Shown: piece after piece, positions 32,522 to 43,700 of the stretch
How the letters are laid out: each line of letters opens with the position of its first letter
Position numbering within the stretch: position 1 is the first letter of the stretch
From: Callorhinus ursinus
Taxonomy: Eukaryota; Chordata; Mammalia; Carnivora; Otariidae
DNA: 64,000 nucleotides
Reading direction: 5' to 3'
Assembly: GCF_003265705.1 (NCBI RefSeq)
Contig: NW_020313168.1
Coordinates: 6,311,471-6,375,470, forward strand
Notes under the pieces: model-generated
Told to the model about the DNA's origin: nothing
Databases searched by the model: none
What the model saw: the letters and a program-made list of their open reading frames with translations, nothing else
Made by a program: the position numbers and the translations under genes

Positions 32522-35500
32522 ATTTGGGGCTGGGGGATCATGTCTCCTCCGTACCTGAGAAGTTTTCCATGAGGGCGTTGAGCTCAGCCTCGATCTCGCG
32601 GTGCATGGAGTCATTGGTGACAGCCAGAACCCACAGCAGCAGGTCTGTGGCCAGGGTCAGCATTAGGCCACACCTGGAGGAGGTGCCACACTCTCTGCCC
32701 ACACAGCCTGGCCGGGTCCCCAGGTGCCCCGCCCTCATCACCACTGCCTTTGGGGTGAGCACTCTTTCCCAAAGCCAGATCCCATCTGGCATGAGGACTA
32801 CAGGGGAGGCAGCCCTAGGAACCACCTGGGACCCCTTCCCAGACTAACCCGTGACCCCAGGGACATCATGTCCAAAGAAGTTGTGGGAACAGGCACTAGT
32901 GGGGGACAGGGAGCTCCAGGAGTTGGAGGGAGAGAAGGTGCCCCATCTTACCTAGTGAAATTGGTCTGGACCTGAACACAGTCCTTACAGTGTTTCCAGA
33001 GCACCCAGGTCTGAAAGAGATGGGGCCTTGAGCCCAGGGGCTGGGGGTAGTGGTGGTGGAACTGTGGGGTGTGTGCCCCAATTGCGTGTGTGTGTTTACA
33101 ACAGAAGTGACAGTGAGGAAGTCTGGATTGGAATCCTGGCTCTGCTATTTCCTTGCCGGGTCATCTTGGGCCAGTGGCAGAATACTTCAGAGCCTCAGTC
33201 TCCTTGGCTCTAAAATGAAGCTAAAATGCCTACCCCTCAGGGGAATGCCCACTTACTGGGGGGATGGAAATGATGATGCAAAGAAATGCCTAGCACAACG
33301 CTCAGGAGTGCGAGTAGTAGTAGTAAGTACCCCTTACTGAGAGTAGCTCTGTGTAACTGGGTGGGGGTTGGAGGGTGTAGATTTAGTTATATGCAGGTAT
33401 GCGCGGGCAGATGTATTTATAGGTGTCTGCATTTCAGTGACACATTGGGTGTGCTGATGCAGGTACATGTAGGTGTGCGTGGATGTGGGCACATGGAGGC
33501 AGACATTAGTGGGGAGCTGTGGTATGTGTGTACCCCCCCAGGCCCTGTATGCAAAGGTAGGGTGTGTGTGCATGAGGCATGGGGATGGGAGCCATCTGTC
33601 ACCTGGACGCCGATGAAGATCATCTCGATGACAGGGAAGATGAGTTCCAGCTGTGACTTGCAATGGATGTGGCTCACGTCATAGCCCACCCGGAAGATGT
33701 TGAGGCAGATGGTGCAGCTGCCGAAGAGCACCAGGGAGCCTGGCCGGGCCAGGTAGCCGTTGGCACCTCCCCTAGACCTGGCTCTCCCTCCCCACCCCTC
33801 TCCATCCACCCAGTGGCCCAACACTCACCCCGCACCCAGATGGGTCCCGCGTGAGGGTCATGGTAGAGCACAGCGTGTGGGTGGCGGGTGGTGCGGGCAG
33901 CAAAGTAGAGGAGCCAGAGGAGGGACAGGGCCTTCAGGGCGGCCAGCAAGATCCACACATCGCCCAGCGTGACGGCCACGTTGTTGAAGATCATGCTGCA
34001 GATGAATGCTCCACCCAGGAACACCACATTGAGGGCCAGGAGCCCCGAGAAGAGCTGCCCTGCCTTCTGGGCCTGCCTGTCCCTCCGCAGCAGCAGGGAG
34101 AAGTGCCGCACCAGCCAGGACTTCTGGCGGGGTGAGGCGGGAGCTCCTATTTTCTCGGCCCCCATGTCCACTTGGCTCCCCTCAGCCGGGGCTGCTCCAG
34201 TCTCCTGTGCTTCTGGGGAGGCCATGGATGGAGCCTGAGAAGGGGCTGGGGAGAGAGGGTCCTGGTGGGCTGCCAGGCTGCCCTGGCTTCAGTTAGGGAA
34301 CTGCTGTGTGACCTAGGGCAAGCTATGCAACCTCCCCGGTCGGACATTGGAAATATCAGCAACTGCCCTATCTACTTTACAGGACCTGAGGAGGTTCAAA
34401 CAGACCAGGGGATATGGAAATTCTCTGTGCTCCAAATAAACATCAGGATTATTTTGATTGGCTGGAGGAATACCTCCCTCCCAATCCCCTGCAGGGCTAT
34501 CCCACTTTCTGCCTCAGTGCCTGATCTTGAGATGGAAAATAACATCTGTCAAGGGAGCCAAGGGCATTTGCATCATGTCTGGATGCTGGACATTTTCCAG
34601 GGTTGTGACTTTTCACCACGAGAAGGCAGCTCGTGTCCTGCTGACGTCTGGGAGGAATTTCCCTCCTGAAGGCAGGGAGAGCAAGTAGATGTCCTCCCTT
34701 GTTCTGACTACGGTTAGTTGGGTAATGGTTGCCTAGCACGCTGTGTTGAGCAGGATCCTGAGGCTGAATGTGGGCTTGGTGGGAAAGAATGTTGTCATTG
34801 AAATAATACCCCATTATGGGTATATATGGGCATATATAAAATTACCTATATAAAAGGTCTAAAAGACACCCACCAGGTTCACAACAGGAGTTTCTTCTGG
34901 GAAAGGGAGGAGGGTACTAGGGTTGGGAGTGGTTTAATGCTCTAGTTTTTAAAAGCACATTGTTCATGTGATTCAAATTAATTTTAAAGCACATTACAGT
35001 TTAGGAGGGAAAGTTCTGGGATTGACTTGCAATGTTTGCTGTGAACAAGGAACAGGTTGGGATTAGCATGCATGCTATGCCCCAGACTTAGACAGAACTG
35101 ACTTCTATATGCACTATCTCCCAAACCCTGAATCCCGGATGACCTGTGAATGCCAAGCACAACATGGGGAACACCATCCTTGCCTTTTTCTCTTTCCCTC
35201 AATGTCTCCTGCTACTTCCTCACCTTCCTCAAGCTTTCACTCAGGCCAACTCTCTGTCATGTCTCTCCTGGGCCCAGATATTTGGTCACCCCATACCTGC
35301 AGCTCAGGGCCCCAGCCTGGAGTCCAACATGCTCCCCTGTGGGCCCTTCGGGTACCCATTCCTTGTGGGACTGAAGCCACACTAGAGAGTGGGGATGCCC
35401 TGGGCTTCTCCTCAGCTGACCTGGGAGACTCTCTCACCATCCCCAGCCACCTCTGGTGCTTTCCCTTGGGGCTGCCACTGCCCTTACATGCTTGGTGCTC

Positions 35501-38500
35501 TGGGCCCAGGGTTCCAAGTGTTCTCTGTCCCCATCCTCCAGGCTGTAGGAGGCCTGCACTATCTCAGCGAGTGGCGTCTTCATCCCGACCTCTCCCAGCA
35601 GGTAGCTGGGCACACTCCTTGTCTCTCCCCTCAACCCTCCATCTCTCGGGTCCACACCTGTCCATTCTAGTCCACAAGTCTCCCTCAGATTTTTCTTGAC
35701 CTCAACCTCTACCCTAGTCCAGGGCCCCTTCCTCTCTCTCTTGGACTGTCTCCTTATCCACTGTGACTCTCCCCATCCACTATGACTCTCTCCTACTTCG
35801 AGCCCAACAAAGGCAACCAATTGCTGGGACTTATTTCAATAAGTCAGTCAGAGAAAGACAAATACCACAATTTCACTCATATATGGAATTTAAGGAACAA
35901 ATGAACAAAGAAAAAAGGAGACACGAGAAATCAGACTCTTAAACATAGAGAACAAACTGGTGGTTACAGAGGGGAGGTGGGTGGGAGGTGGGTGAAGTAC
36001 ATGTTGGGGATTAAGAGCACACTTATCGTGATGAGTACTGACGAATGTATAGAATTGTTGAATCACTATAGGGTACACCTGAAACTAATATAACAATGTA
36101 TGTTAATTATACTTGGGTTAAAATAATAAATGAAAAAAAGGCAAACAATTGCCCTCAGTATAAAGTCCAAACTACCTCGCATGGCCTGCACAACCTTTCA
36201 AAACGAAACCAGGCAGTGCATGTTTAACCCGGGCTTGGAGGCTAGCTTCTCTTGCTTCCTAGTCTGCCCTTGGCTTACCTCTCTAGCATGGTCCTCAGAC
36301 CCCACTCCCTGCTGTGGGCTGTGTCATCTTGCTGCAGCTCCCAGGGTGTGCTGGCTTTTTCTCACCTCCCTATCCACCCACATGCCATCCTTTGCCCGTA
36401 ATGCCCACCCCATTGCCCTTTGGCTGATTGCATCTTAAAGCAGAACTCCACCTCCTCTAAGCAGCCTTTCCTGAACTCCATGCCAAGGCTGCACGAGGTA
36501 TCCCCGCTGCACCCCATGCTTGTTGCTGGAGCATCACCTATCATGCTCGATCCGTTTTAACTCACTGTGCTTTGTTCTGTCTTTGCCTGTGGACTTGGAG
36601 CTTCAGAAGCTTTAGCCTTTTCCTCTCTGTAACTTCCAAAAGATCCTTACCACATTTGGCTTTAAAATACAGCCTCTCCAGCCCCCACACTCCCATGTGA
36701 ACTTGCTCAGTATTTATACCTTCTTTGGTTCTCTTATGGCAAATAGAATAAGAAAACTCAGTCCTCTCTTTAAGATTCTACAAGTGATTTTGTCCCCCTT
36801 TCCCAGTCCTCTCTGTCATCTTTGCTCCAGTTTCCCCCCCTCCCTGTCCGACCCTTCTGTCAAACTCGGGCACCTGCCCCCATGTTGATCCAGGCCTAGC
36901 CAGAGGGCTCCAGGGCTCCGCATTTCTTGTGTGGCTTCCTGCCTCCCCACTTCACTCCCGGAGCCTGCTCTTCCCTGTCTTGCCTGCTACCCTCCACCAA
37001 TGTGGAGATGTGCCCATCCTCACAATCTACCTTAAGCACCTCGCCTGGGAAGCATTCTCTCCCTGCCCAAGCATCTATTGAAAGTGGGTGTGCTGTGGGC
37101 ATGGCTGGCTCCCCTCAAAGCCAGGAACTCCTCCAGGGTGGAGACCAGGTCCTGCTTAACTCGAACTCTCCAAACCTAGCACAGGCAAGACACTCTCGCT
37201 GACTGATTCTGCCATTTTCTGGGGGAGATTTCAGCACCCGAGGCGTGGACAGAGACCCTTCCCTTTATGTGCTTTCCATCCTGGCCCAGCCCAGGGGACT
37301 TTAGAGATGATCTTTGGTTTTCCTCCCAGGCTCCCCCACCTAAACTGAGCAAGCATAAGCCTCATAGGGACACCTCCCTGCTCCTTTTTTCCCAACTCTA
37401 ACTGCTCCTTTTCGGCCTTCCCCAGAATCTCCCTCGTCTTCCCAGGGCAGTATAACCTAATAATTAAGAGCCCAGATTCTGGGGGCTCTTGGGTGGCTCA
37501 GCCTGTTAAGTGTCTGCTTTTGGTTCAGGTCACGATCCCAGAATCCTGGGATTGAGCTCCAGGTCGGGCTGCCTGCTCTGCAGGGAGTCTTCTTCTCCCT
37601 TTCCCTCTGCCCCTCCACCCCCCACCACAGCTCGTGTGCTCTCTTTCTGCTTTCTCTCTCTATCAAATAAATAAATAAATAAAATAATCTTTAAAAAAAA
37701 AAAAGAGCCCAGATTCTGGCACTTACTACCTCTGTGATCTTGGATAAGCTACTTAGACTCTCTGTGCCTCAGTTTCCCATGATGTAAAATGGATATACAA
37801 CCATGGAATAGTACCTGGTACATAGAAGATGCTCAGTAAAGATTTCTTGAGTGAACACACGAAGGACTTAATGCATAATACCTACCTCATAGGGGTTTCG
37901 TAAAAATTAAATGATTTAAAGCATGTAAATGCACATAGAGCCTGTTAGCTACTTGTGCATTTCCTTCCAGTTCGGCCGAGGTCCTGGAGAGGCTGGAAGG
38001 GTCAGGATTACTGGTGAATCTCAGGGCGGTTTTTGCTTGGGCTGCAAGCCTAGAGGGGACACTGGAGGACAAAATTCCGGGTCCTCTCTCTCCAGGGTCC
38101 TCGCCCTATCTTCCCTATCCTCCCCACCCCCAATCCAACCCTCCAACGGTCGCTAGAGGGAGCCCTGAAAGTGGCGAATTCGGCCGCGGGGAGGGTTACA
38201 GGGTGGGGCACGTAGGGGGTCTTGGGGAAGAGGGGCAGGGCACCTAGGACTGACAAGGAAGAATCCGCAGCCCTCTGGCCCTTCCATCGGCGCGACGCCA
38301 GTCCAAGGGAGGGCAGGAACACCAAACTAGTTTGTGGGTCGCGATGAGAGACAGGTGATGAAAGCGGCGCAGCCGTCGGGGCGCGGCGCCTGGCTAGGAG
38401 CGCAGGGCCAGCTCCGGAGGAGGCTGCTGAGCGGGGGCTGGGAGATTGCGGATTTCTCTAGGAGCCACTCGAGGGGCCGCGGGGCCTGGGGCAGCCGCTA

Positions 38501-39098
38501 CACATATGCCTCAGACTGGAAGTCCAAGCAGTCCCAATTCCACACCCCTTTACCCAGCCGTCCGTGTTTTTACTTCTTTCTGGCCTCGGCACCCACCTTT
38601 GCCTGTATGAGCCCAGACCGGCTGGGATGGGGCATGCCCTGCTGACTTTTGTGAGCTCCATCCGCGGAAAGGAGGTGCCCCGTGGGGCTAGAGTTGGGGT
38701 AGGGGGCAGAGAGGGGCCGGTTCTCCGGTCTCCAGGTGTTGGTCTCCGCCAAGTCATCCCGCCCTCCCTCCCCTCTCCCTGCAGCCCCTTGTCTTTGAAC
38801 CCAGTTTTGGGGGCGAAGTGGGTGTGAATGTCAAGGGTGTGCCCGCCGGGAATATCCCGCCAGCAGTCCAGGGCTGCTCCTTGTGCCCAGCCGGGCCACC
38901 AGGAGCCTTCCTTACCTGAGGCCTGGGCGGGTATCGCGGCCGGCTGACCACCGACTGCTAGCGCAGCGCCGATCGTCAGTCCAGGTGAGGCCCCTGCACC
39001 CGCCCGGATACCCCCGACGCCCTTTCCTCGCGGGACTGCGCAGCCGCTGCTCGGGCTCCTCGGCCTATCGATTTTTCTGTTGACTCTGGGGATCTCAT
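28883..39098 (-). CDS. OTOP3: OTOP3, otopetrin-3 proton channel (7 exons; start codon uncertain)
   Basis: Otopetrins are 12-helix dimeric proton channels; OTOP3 conducts inward H+ current at low external pH (family knowledge). Exons in transcript order: 39098-39000 (coding only if an upstream ATG is used), 34234-33829, 33739-33603, 33010-32952, 32673-32555, 30952-30138, 29053-28883. Phases agree throughout. Initiation at 39098 gives 601 aa; initiation at the exon 2 ATG (34225) gives 565 aa. The human protein is 596 aa as I recall. Recognisable segments include QKSWLVRHFSLLLRRDRQ near the N-terminus, N-glycosylation sequons NFT, NFS, NDT and NAT, and the C-terminal otopetrin block from LWMMPAFG to VEVYLEA. 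The ancestral start codon (MGRGARA in human) is ATA here at 39068-39066. No clear - strand AATAAA follows the stop. Confidence 0.9.
29535..29725 (+). repeat. MIR SINE fragment in OTOP3 intron 6
   Basis: GACGGGCTGTGGGACCACCTAAGCCTCAGTTTCCCCATCTGCC, followed by GCAGTGATGGCACC, fits a MIR. Confidence 0.55.
31560..31865 (+). mobile_element. Ancient L1 3' end in OTOP3 intron 5
   Basis: AT-rich stretch with GGCAAAATGTTAATAATTAT, TCTAGGTGATAGGTATATC and TTCAAATTTTTTTAATAATAAAAG, the style of L1M 3' ends. Diverged. Confidence 0.45.
32473..32520 (+). repeat. (TG)n microsatellite in OTOP3 intron
   Basis: Almost pure TG run of about 24 units with a few GC/AC interruptions, beginning 47 bp 3' (- strand) of the OTOP3 exon 5 donor. 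Confidence 0.95.
33118..33325 (+). repeat. MIR SINE fragment in OTOP3 intron 3
   Basis: TGGAATCCTGGCTCTGCTATTTCC through GCCTAGCACAACGCTCAGGAGTGCGAGTAG covers most of a MIR. Confidence 0.7.
34780..34995 (+). mobile_element. Old LINE-like 3' end in OTOP3 intron 1
   Basis: AT-rich text with TTCTTCTGGGAAAGGGAGGAGGG and ACATTGTTCATGTGATTCAAATTAATTTT resembles L1 3' ends. Family not certain. Confidence 0.35.
35824..36138 (+). mobile_element. L1 3' end, 5'-truncated, in OTOP3 intron 1
   Basis: Carnivore L1 3' text: ATAAGTCAGTCAGAGAAAGA, TTTCACTCATATATGGAATTTAAG, GGGTACACCTGAAACTAATATAAC and an A-rich end. Flanked by GGCAACCAATTGC (35811-35823) and GGCAAACAATTGC (36139-36151) as target-site duplication, within an older L2-like element. 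Confidence 0.85.
36152..36640 (+). mobile_element. L2-like LINE fragment in OTOP3 intron 1
   Basis: L2 3'-end style text: AAAGTCCAAACTACCTCGCATGGCCTGC, then AGCAGAACTCCACCTCCTCTAAGCAGCCTTTCCTGAAC (short excerpts). The older fragment continues from the left of the L1 insertion. Confidence 0.55.
37483..37702 (+). mobile_element. Carnivore SINE in OTOP3 intron 1, perfect target duplication
   Basis: Begins GGGCTCTTGGGTGGCTCAG and ends AAATAAATAAATAAATAAAATAATC plus A tail. The 17-bp AAGAGCCCAGATTCTGG is present unchanged on both sides (37466-37482 and 37703-37719). It sits inside or beside an old MIR. Confidence 0.94.
37709..37845 (+). repeat. MIR SINE fragment
   Basis: GGCACTTACTACCTCTGTGATCTTGG ... 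CCTCAGTTTCCCATGATGTAAAATGGATA ... GGTACATAGAAGATGCTCAGTAA. Confidence 0.7.
39000..39098 (-). CDS. OTOP3: OTOP3 exon 1 with ATG-to-ATA change at the orthologous start
   Basis: The - strand encodes GRGARAAAAQSR, identical to the first residues of human OTOP3 after its initiator Met as I recall it. Here the expected initiator codon is ATA. An in-frame ATG lies ten codons upstream (39098-39096, MRSPEST) in a poor Kozak context (T at -3, A at +4), and the frame stays open further upstream to an ATG at 39512. The donor is CGG|GTGCAG after 39000, phase 0. It joins the phase-0 acceptor before 34234 (GCTCCATCC, then ATG at 34225). Confidence 0.7.
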
Positions 39099-39500
39099 TA
39101 ATCCTTCGTTAATTGCCAGGGGCTCCAGCCCGGACCGTGCAGCCAATAGCGAGGCGGCTAGGCGGAAGGCGGTGCAGGCTTGCAGCCTCAGGGTCAGAGG
39201 GCCCGCGACCGCCCGCCTCCCTGGTGGGGAGGGGTGCAACGTCCTTAAGCCGCAGCGAAGGGGTTCAGGCCACACTCTCTTTGGTGGCCAAGCAGGGAAC
39301 AGACTGGACCCCCTCCCCGCCCAGCTCTGGTGTCTTCTTTTCTCGTACCCCACCCAGCACCCGGGAGGGGTGCGGTCTTGCAGCAACCTCGCCACTCCAC
39401 TCTCTCTCCCTAAATCGAACGTGAACTTGGGGCTGAAGAGACCTCGTTCTGACGGGACAGGAGGCGGGTAGGGAGGGAAGTCGCCCCCTCTGGCCCTCTT
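39000..39500 (-). promoter_or_regulatory. OTOP3: OTOP3 upstream GC-rich region
   Basis: Sequence around and 5' (- strand) of OTOP3 exon 1 is GC-rich with many CpGs, from about 38.1 to 39.3 kb. This fits a promoter area. I see no clear TATA box. It lies only about 1.2-1.6 kb downstream of the OTOP2 stop codon, so the two tandem genes are closely packed. Confidence 0.45.
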
Positions 39501-40739
39501 CACTCTTCGCACAGCCTCTGAGACCTGCCCCCCCCCATTCTGCTGGCAGGGTCCAGGTGCATCTTCCTCTCAAGTCCCCAGTGCTCCAGGTGCTGCTCCT
39601 CCCACCTCTCCCACCCCAGCCCCCACCCCGACCCCCACTCTAGCCTGTCCCCCCTTCACCTGACTGTGGCTGGCCACGGATACTTCCTCCTCTTCTAGTT
39701 GGCAGGGCCTCCTCTTGAATCTCTGCTTGGCTTTCTCAGGTTCTCTCCCTGCTAAATCCTTCTCATGCCTTTCCTGGATTAGAAGCCCCAGGGCTTTGCC
39801 TCGGGGACCCCCAGGGAGTGGGGGTGGTGGGTAAGAGGAGGCCCCCTGAAGTAAGGTTCGGTGCCCCCCAATACCTCTTAAACTAGAACAGTCCTGTTTC
39901 CATTATAAACTTGGGTTCCTGAAATATTTTATTTAAAGAAAAAGAAGTTCTGCTGTTTGAAAATTATTATTCTTAGTAGAAGGGCTCTGGCTCTCTTTAG
40001 CTCTGTGACCTTGGGCAAGTCACTTTACCTCTCCCGGCTTCAGTTTCCTTTGTAAAATGGTAGTTGGGCTAGGGCAGTCTTTCCTAACCTTTCATGCTTC
40101 ATGGAACACATAAACAAATGTATCTGTCATTTGAGGGTAAGGAGAAAAGGAAGATGGCAGCCTGCGTACTCTGTCCAGCCCCACCCAGCCACCTAGGTAC
40201 TAACCGGTCTGTAACCATCTGTAACTCAGCTTTGGCTCACCCACTGAAAAACTTGAGACCTGACAATCTCAGGTTACTTCCATCTCTGACCCCCAAGATC
40301 CTCTCCTGCAATCGTCTCAGATGGGGCAGCTGAGATAAGAAGTGGGGGTGGGGGGGTGAACTGCAGGTGGTTCCAGCTCCAGGCAGCAGTCCTGGCCAGG
40401 TTTCAGGGCTGGGATCAGGGGTGGTGCCAGAGCCGTGGACACTTCCAGATCTTGCCTTGTCCTGGATACTGTAGGGATAGGTCTCCCCCTCCCTGGTCAC
40501 TCCATACTCCAGGATCATGCTGGGGTGGGTGGGTATGTTCTGATTGTGATGTAAAAATTCATCCTGGAAAAATAAATTTGGTGCAAATTCTACCCTGGGT
40601 CCCCCCCCCCCGGGGTGGGGGTGGGGGGTGGAGAATGGTGGGTAATGTGGCACAGGGACTGCCAGCCTGGGGTTCTTTCCTGGGGGTCTCTGAGTGGGTA
40701 CATGAGGTGAGCCGCACCCCTACATGTCTGTGGGGGGCT

Positions 40740-43700
40740 TCAGGACAACACGTAGACCTCCAGCAGGCTGGAGACAGCATGCATACGGTAGAAGATGCCG
40801 AAGGGCAGGCAGATATTGACGATGGCTGCCCAGAGCGAGTAGCCATAGAAGTCCACCTCCACAGTGTTGCTGAAGTGAGGGCGGGCTCCGAAGGCAGGCA
40901 TGATCCACAGCTGTGGGGAGACAGGGGCGTGTCAGGACCGGGCCGGGACTGGCCACTTGCAGGTCATTGCTGTGGGCTTTGCTGGGGGGGTGAGAAGATG
41001 GGGGCGTCCCAGCCCTCTGGGGTGGTGAGTGGGGAACCTCAGAATCTAGGGCAGGGTTTGGCATTCACTAAGGAGCTCAGAAAATGTGCCAAACTGAACT
41101 CGCCCACCCCCAGGCTAAGGTTCCCCCTGCAATCACCTCTTCTGCCCTGTTATTATGGCTCATTTGTCAGATGGGGAGGAGGGGAAGATAGATGATGTGA
41201 GAATTTGGTACAAACGGCTAAATCAGCAGCTCTCCAGGAGAGAGGTGTGCAGGGTGGTGGTAGAATCAGACAGGCCCAGGGCAGGGGTGTCGGGATCCAG
41301 CCACAAGTGTACCCCACCACCACCCTCTATAAGCTCTGTTCTCCAGCTCCGCTCCTTTCCCAGGTCTCGGAGGATGTTAATGATGGAATCCTGCTTCATC
41401 TCTGGCTGGAGCTCAGACGGTTCAGGTGTGGGGTATGAGGCAAAGAACAATGGCTTCTAGGCCAGCCCCACCCTCCCCAACCCCAGTTAACTGTGTCCTT
41501 GGGCACACACGGCTCCTTTCTGAGCCTGTTTCTGTCCTATGAAATGGAGTTGGAGATGATGCTCCTAGAGGTGACCCAGGAACAGATACCTGGAGCAAAA
41601 ACATCCTCCCACAAGGTGGCTCCCAGCCTGCAGGAGGGGCTCTGGGTGGGGGTTGGGGTGGGGGAGGTGAGGGTGGGGCCAGGCTGGGGACAGGCTCCCA
41701 AGCTGGCCCAAGATATAAGGAGGTCAGAGATTGATGATCACTTTTTTTTTTTTTAAAGATTACCTGCAGGTTGGGCAATATTCACAGTGGGAACACACTA
41801 AGAATGCACCCAAGTAAGGGCTGTTGGTGTATTTTACGTAGCGTGCACTGGGCTGGAATCACTCTGGAGACGTGCTCTACATTGGGATAGACCCACATTA
41901 AGGGTGTTTGTTTGTATATTAGGGATATTTTTCTGTTGGAGGTTATAGCTGAAAGGGGCCATTTTTATATTGAGTGAAACTTCAGTAGAGCTGTGTTCTT
42001 TATTTGGGATGTACTCACATGGGTCCATGATTACATATTAGACATTTCTCCCCTGAGGATTTTATCTACAGTTGAGCGTTTCTCTATTGGGTTGTAGCCA
42101 CATGAGGGGTATTCCTTTACTGGGGTGTGTGTCTTCATGGGGAGTGTGTCTGTCCTGGGGTGAAGTCTGTTGCTAACATACTGAATTTCTCTTAGTAAGC
42201 GGTTCTGCTGAATTAGAAGGGAGGGGGCGCTGTTGTGAACGCCCCCTTCCAGGCCAGCCCACTGCAGCACTCTGCTAAGAGTGCTCACACTTATGCTGGT
42301 CTCTGCTACTTCCTGATGCTGCTCCAATTATTCTGAGAAGCAGGCTGGTCACAAGTTCCCAGGAGCAGTCACACCTTCCACCTAGGGGCAAGGGCACCCT
42401 CCTTCTACCTCACTTCACAGCTCCCTCTCACTTCCGCCCAGCCCCCATGTCAGCATTCCCTGGGACCCCTCCGGTTCCATCTGCAGCCTAGATGCCAGAA
42501 GGCTGGGATTTCATTCTTTCTCTGTGCCCTGAGATGCTGTTTGCCCAGGGGCTGCATTTGACCCTCTCTGAACCTGCTTCTCTCCTGGAGAGCTGTAGGC
42601 TTCTCAAGTGGCCTGGGGGCAAGACAGAGAAGGCCAAGTGAATAAACCTGAAAGAGCATCCTGGCTTGGCCTTCTCTTCCCCTCAGCCCATTCCCATCTC
42701 CGCCCCCCGCCCCCCGCAACCCCCAGTTACTTACAATGACATTGCAGAGCAGGAGAAACAGAGAAATGTCCTTCAGGCACCGGCGTCTCCAGTGGCCCCT
42801 GGGGGCCAAGATGATAGCCATTGTTTCCTGAGGGTCCACTGGGTTGGTGCCAACCAGCCTGGGAGTGGGTGGGCAGGCAGGCAAGGTGTGGAGGGCATCC
42901 AGGTTGGCAAAGGTAAGGCCATGGCAGGACTCTTTGGGGGTGGTATCATGAGGTTCAGCCCCGGGTGGTCCCCGGTGGAGGCTCTCGATGATGAACACAT
43001 TCTGGAAGGTGTGCTGGGCGATCATGAGCAGAGCATGGGCTAGGTTGAGCCCCCCCAGTAGGTCCCTGGGTGTGCCCACCACCACGGCTACGAGAGAGTA
43101 GTAGGAGATAGCATACTGGCCCAGGGCAGCACCCACCAGCAGTGCCACATCCAGGGTTCGAGTGGGGTTCTTATGGTGATCCATGGCCCGGCGATCAAAA
43201 CGGTAGATGATTGAGCCGCTCAGGCTGACCAAGGTCATAAGCCCCAGACAGATGATGTTGAAGCTGTAGTAGATGACCAGGGCCTGCTGGGTGCGGCCCC
43301 TCTCCCCACTCACTTGGACCTCATAGATGATGAAGACGGCCAGCCCCACCACAAAGAGCATCAGGCCCAGGATCGGGCCAGCGAAAAGGGTCTCCCGGAA
43401 GAGGCTGACCCGGGACGGCGTGTGGCCGTGGCCGTGGCCGTGGCCATGTGTGGAGGAGGCCAGCAGCCTGCCCACATTCTTCCACATGACATACAGCATG
43501 GTGGAAGCAAACAGGCTATACTCAATGTTGAAGGGATACAGGTAGAAGTAGCCCTGCTGGAAGATCTGGCAGATGGCTGTGTTGCAGGAACAGTCTCCTC
43601 CCACCGAGCTGCCCGCTCGCTCTGCTGTGGGGAGAGAGGCAGAGAGCTGGACCTCCCTCCCACCTTCCTGGAGAAGAACCTCACCTCTCGACTGTGACTT

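Larger units (their letters stand above)
34235..38999 (-). other. OTOP3: OTOP3 intron 1
   Basis: 4.8 kb between the exon 1 donor and the exon 2 acceptor (CTTCTCAG). Holds old LINE text, the L1 3' end nested in L2, a SINE and a MIR. From about 37.9 kb on it becomes GC-rich toward the promoter. No coding exon seen. Confidence 0.65.
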
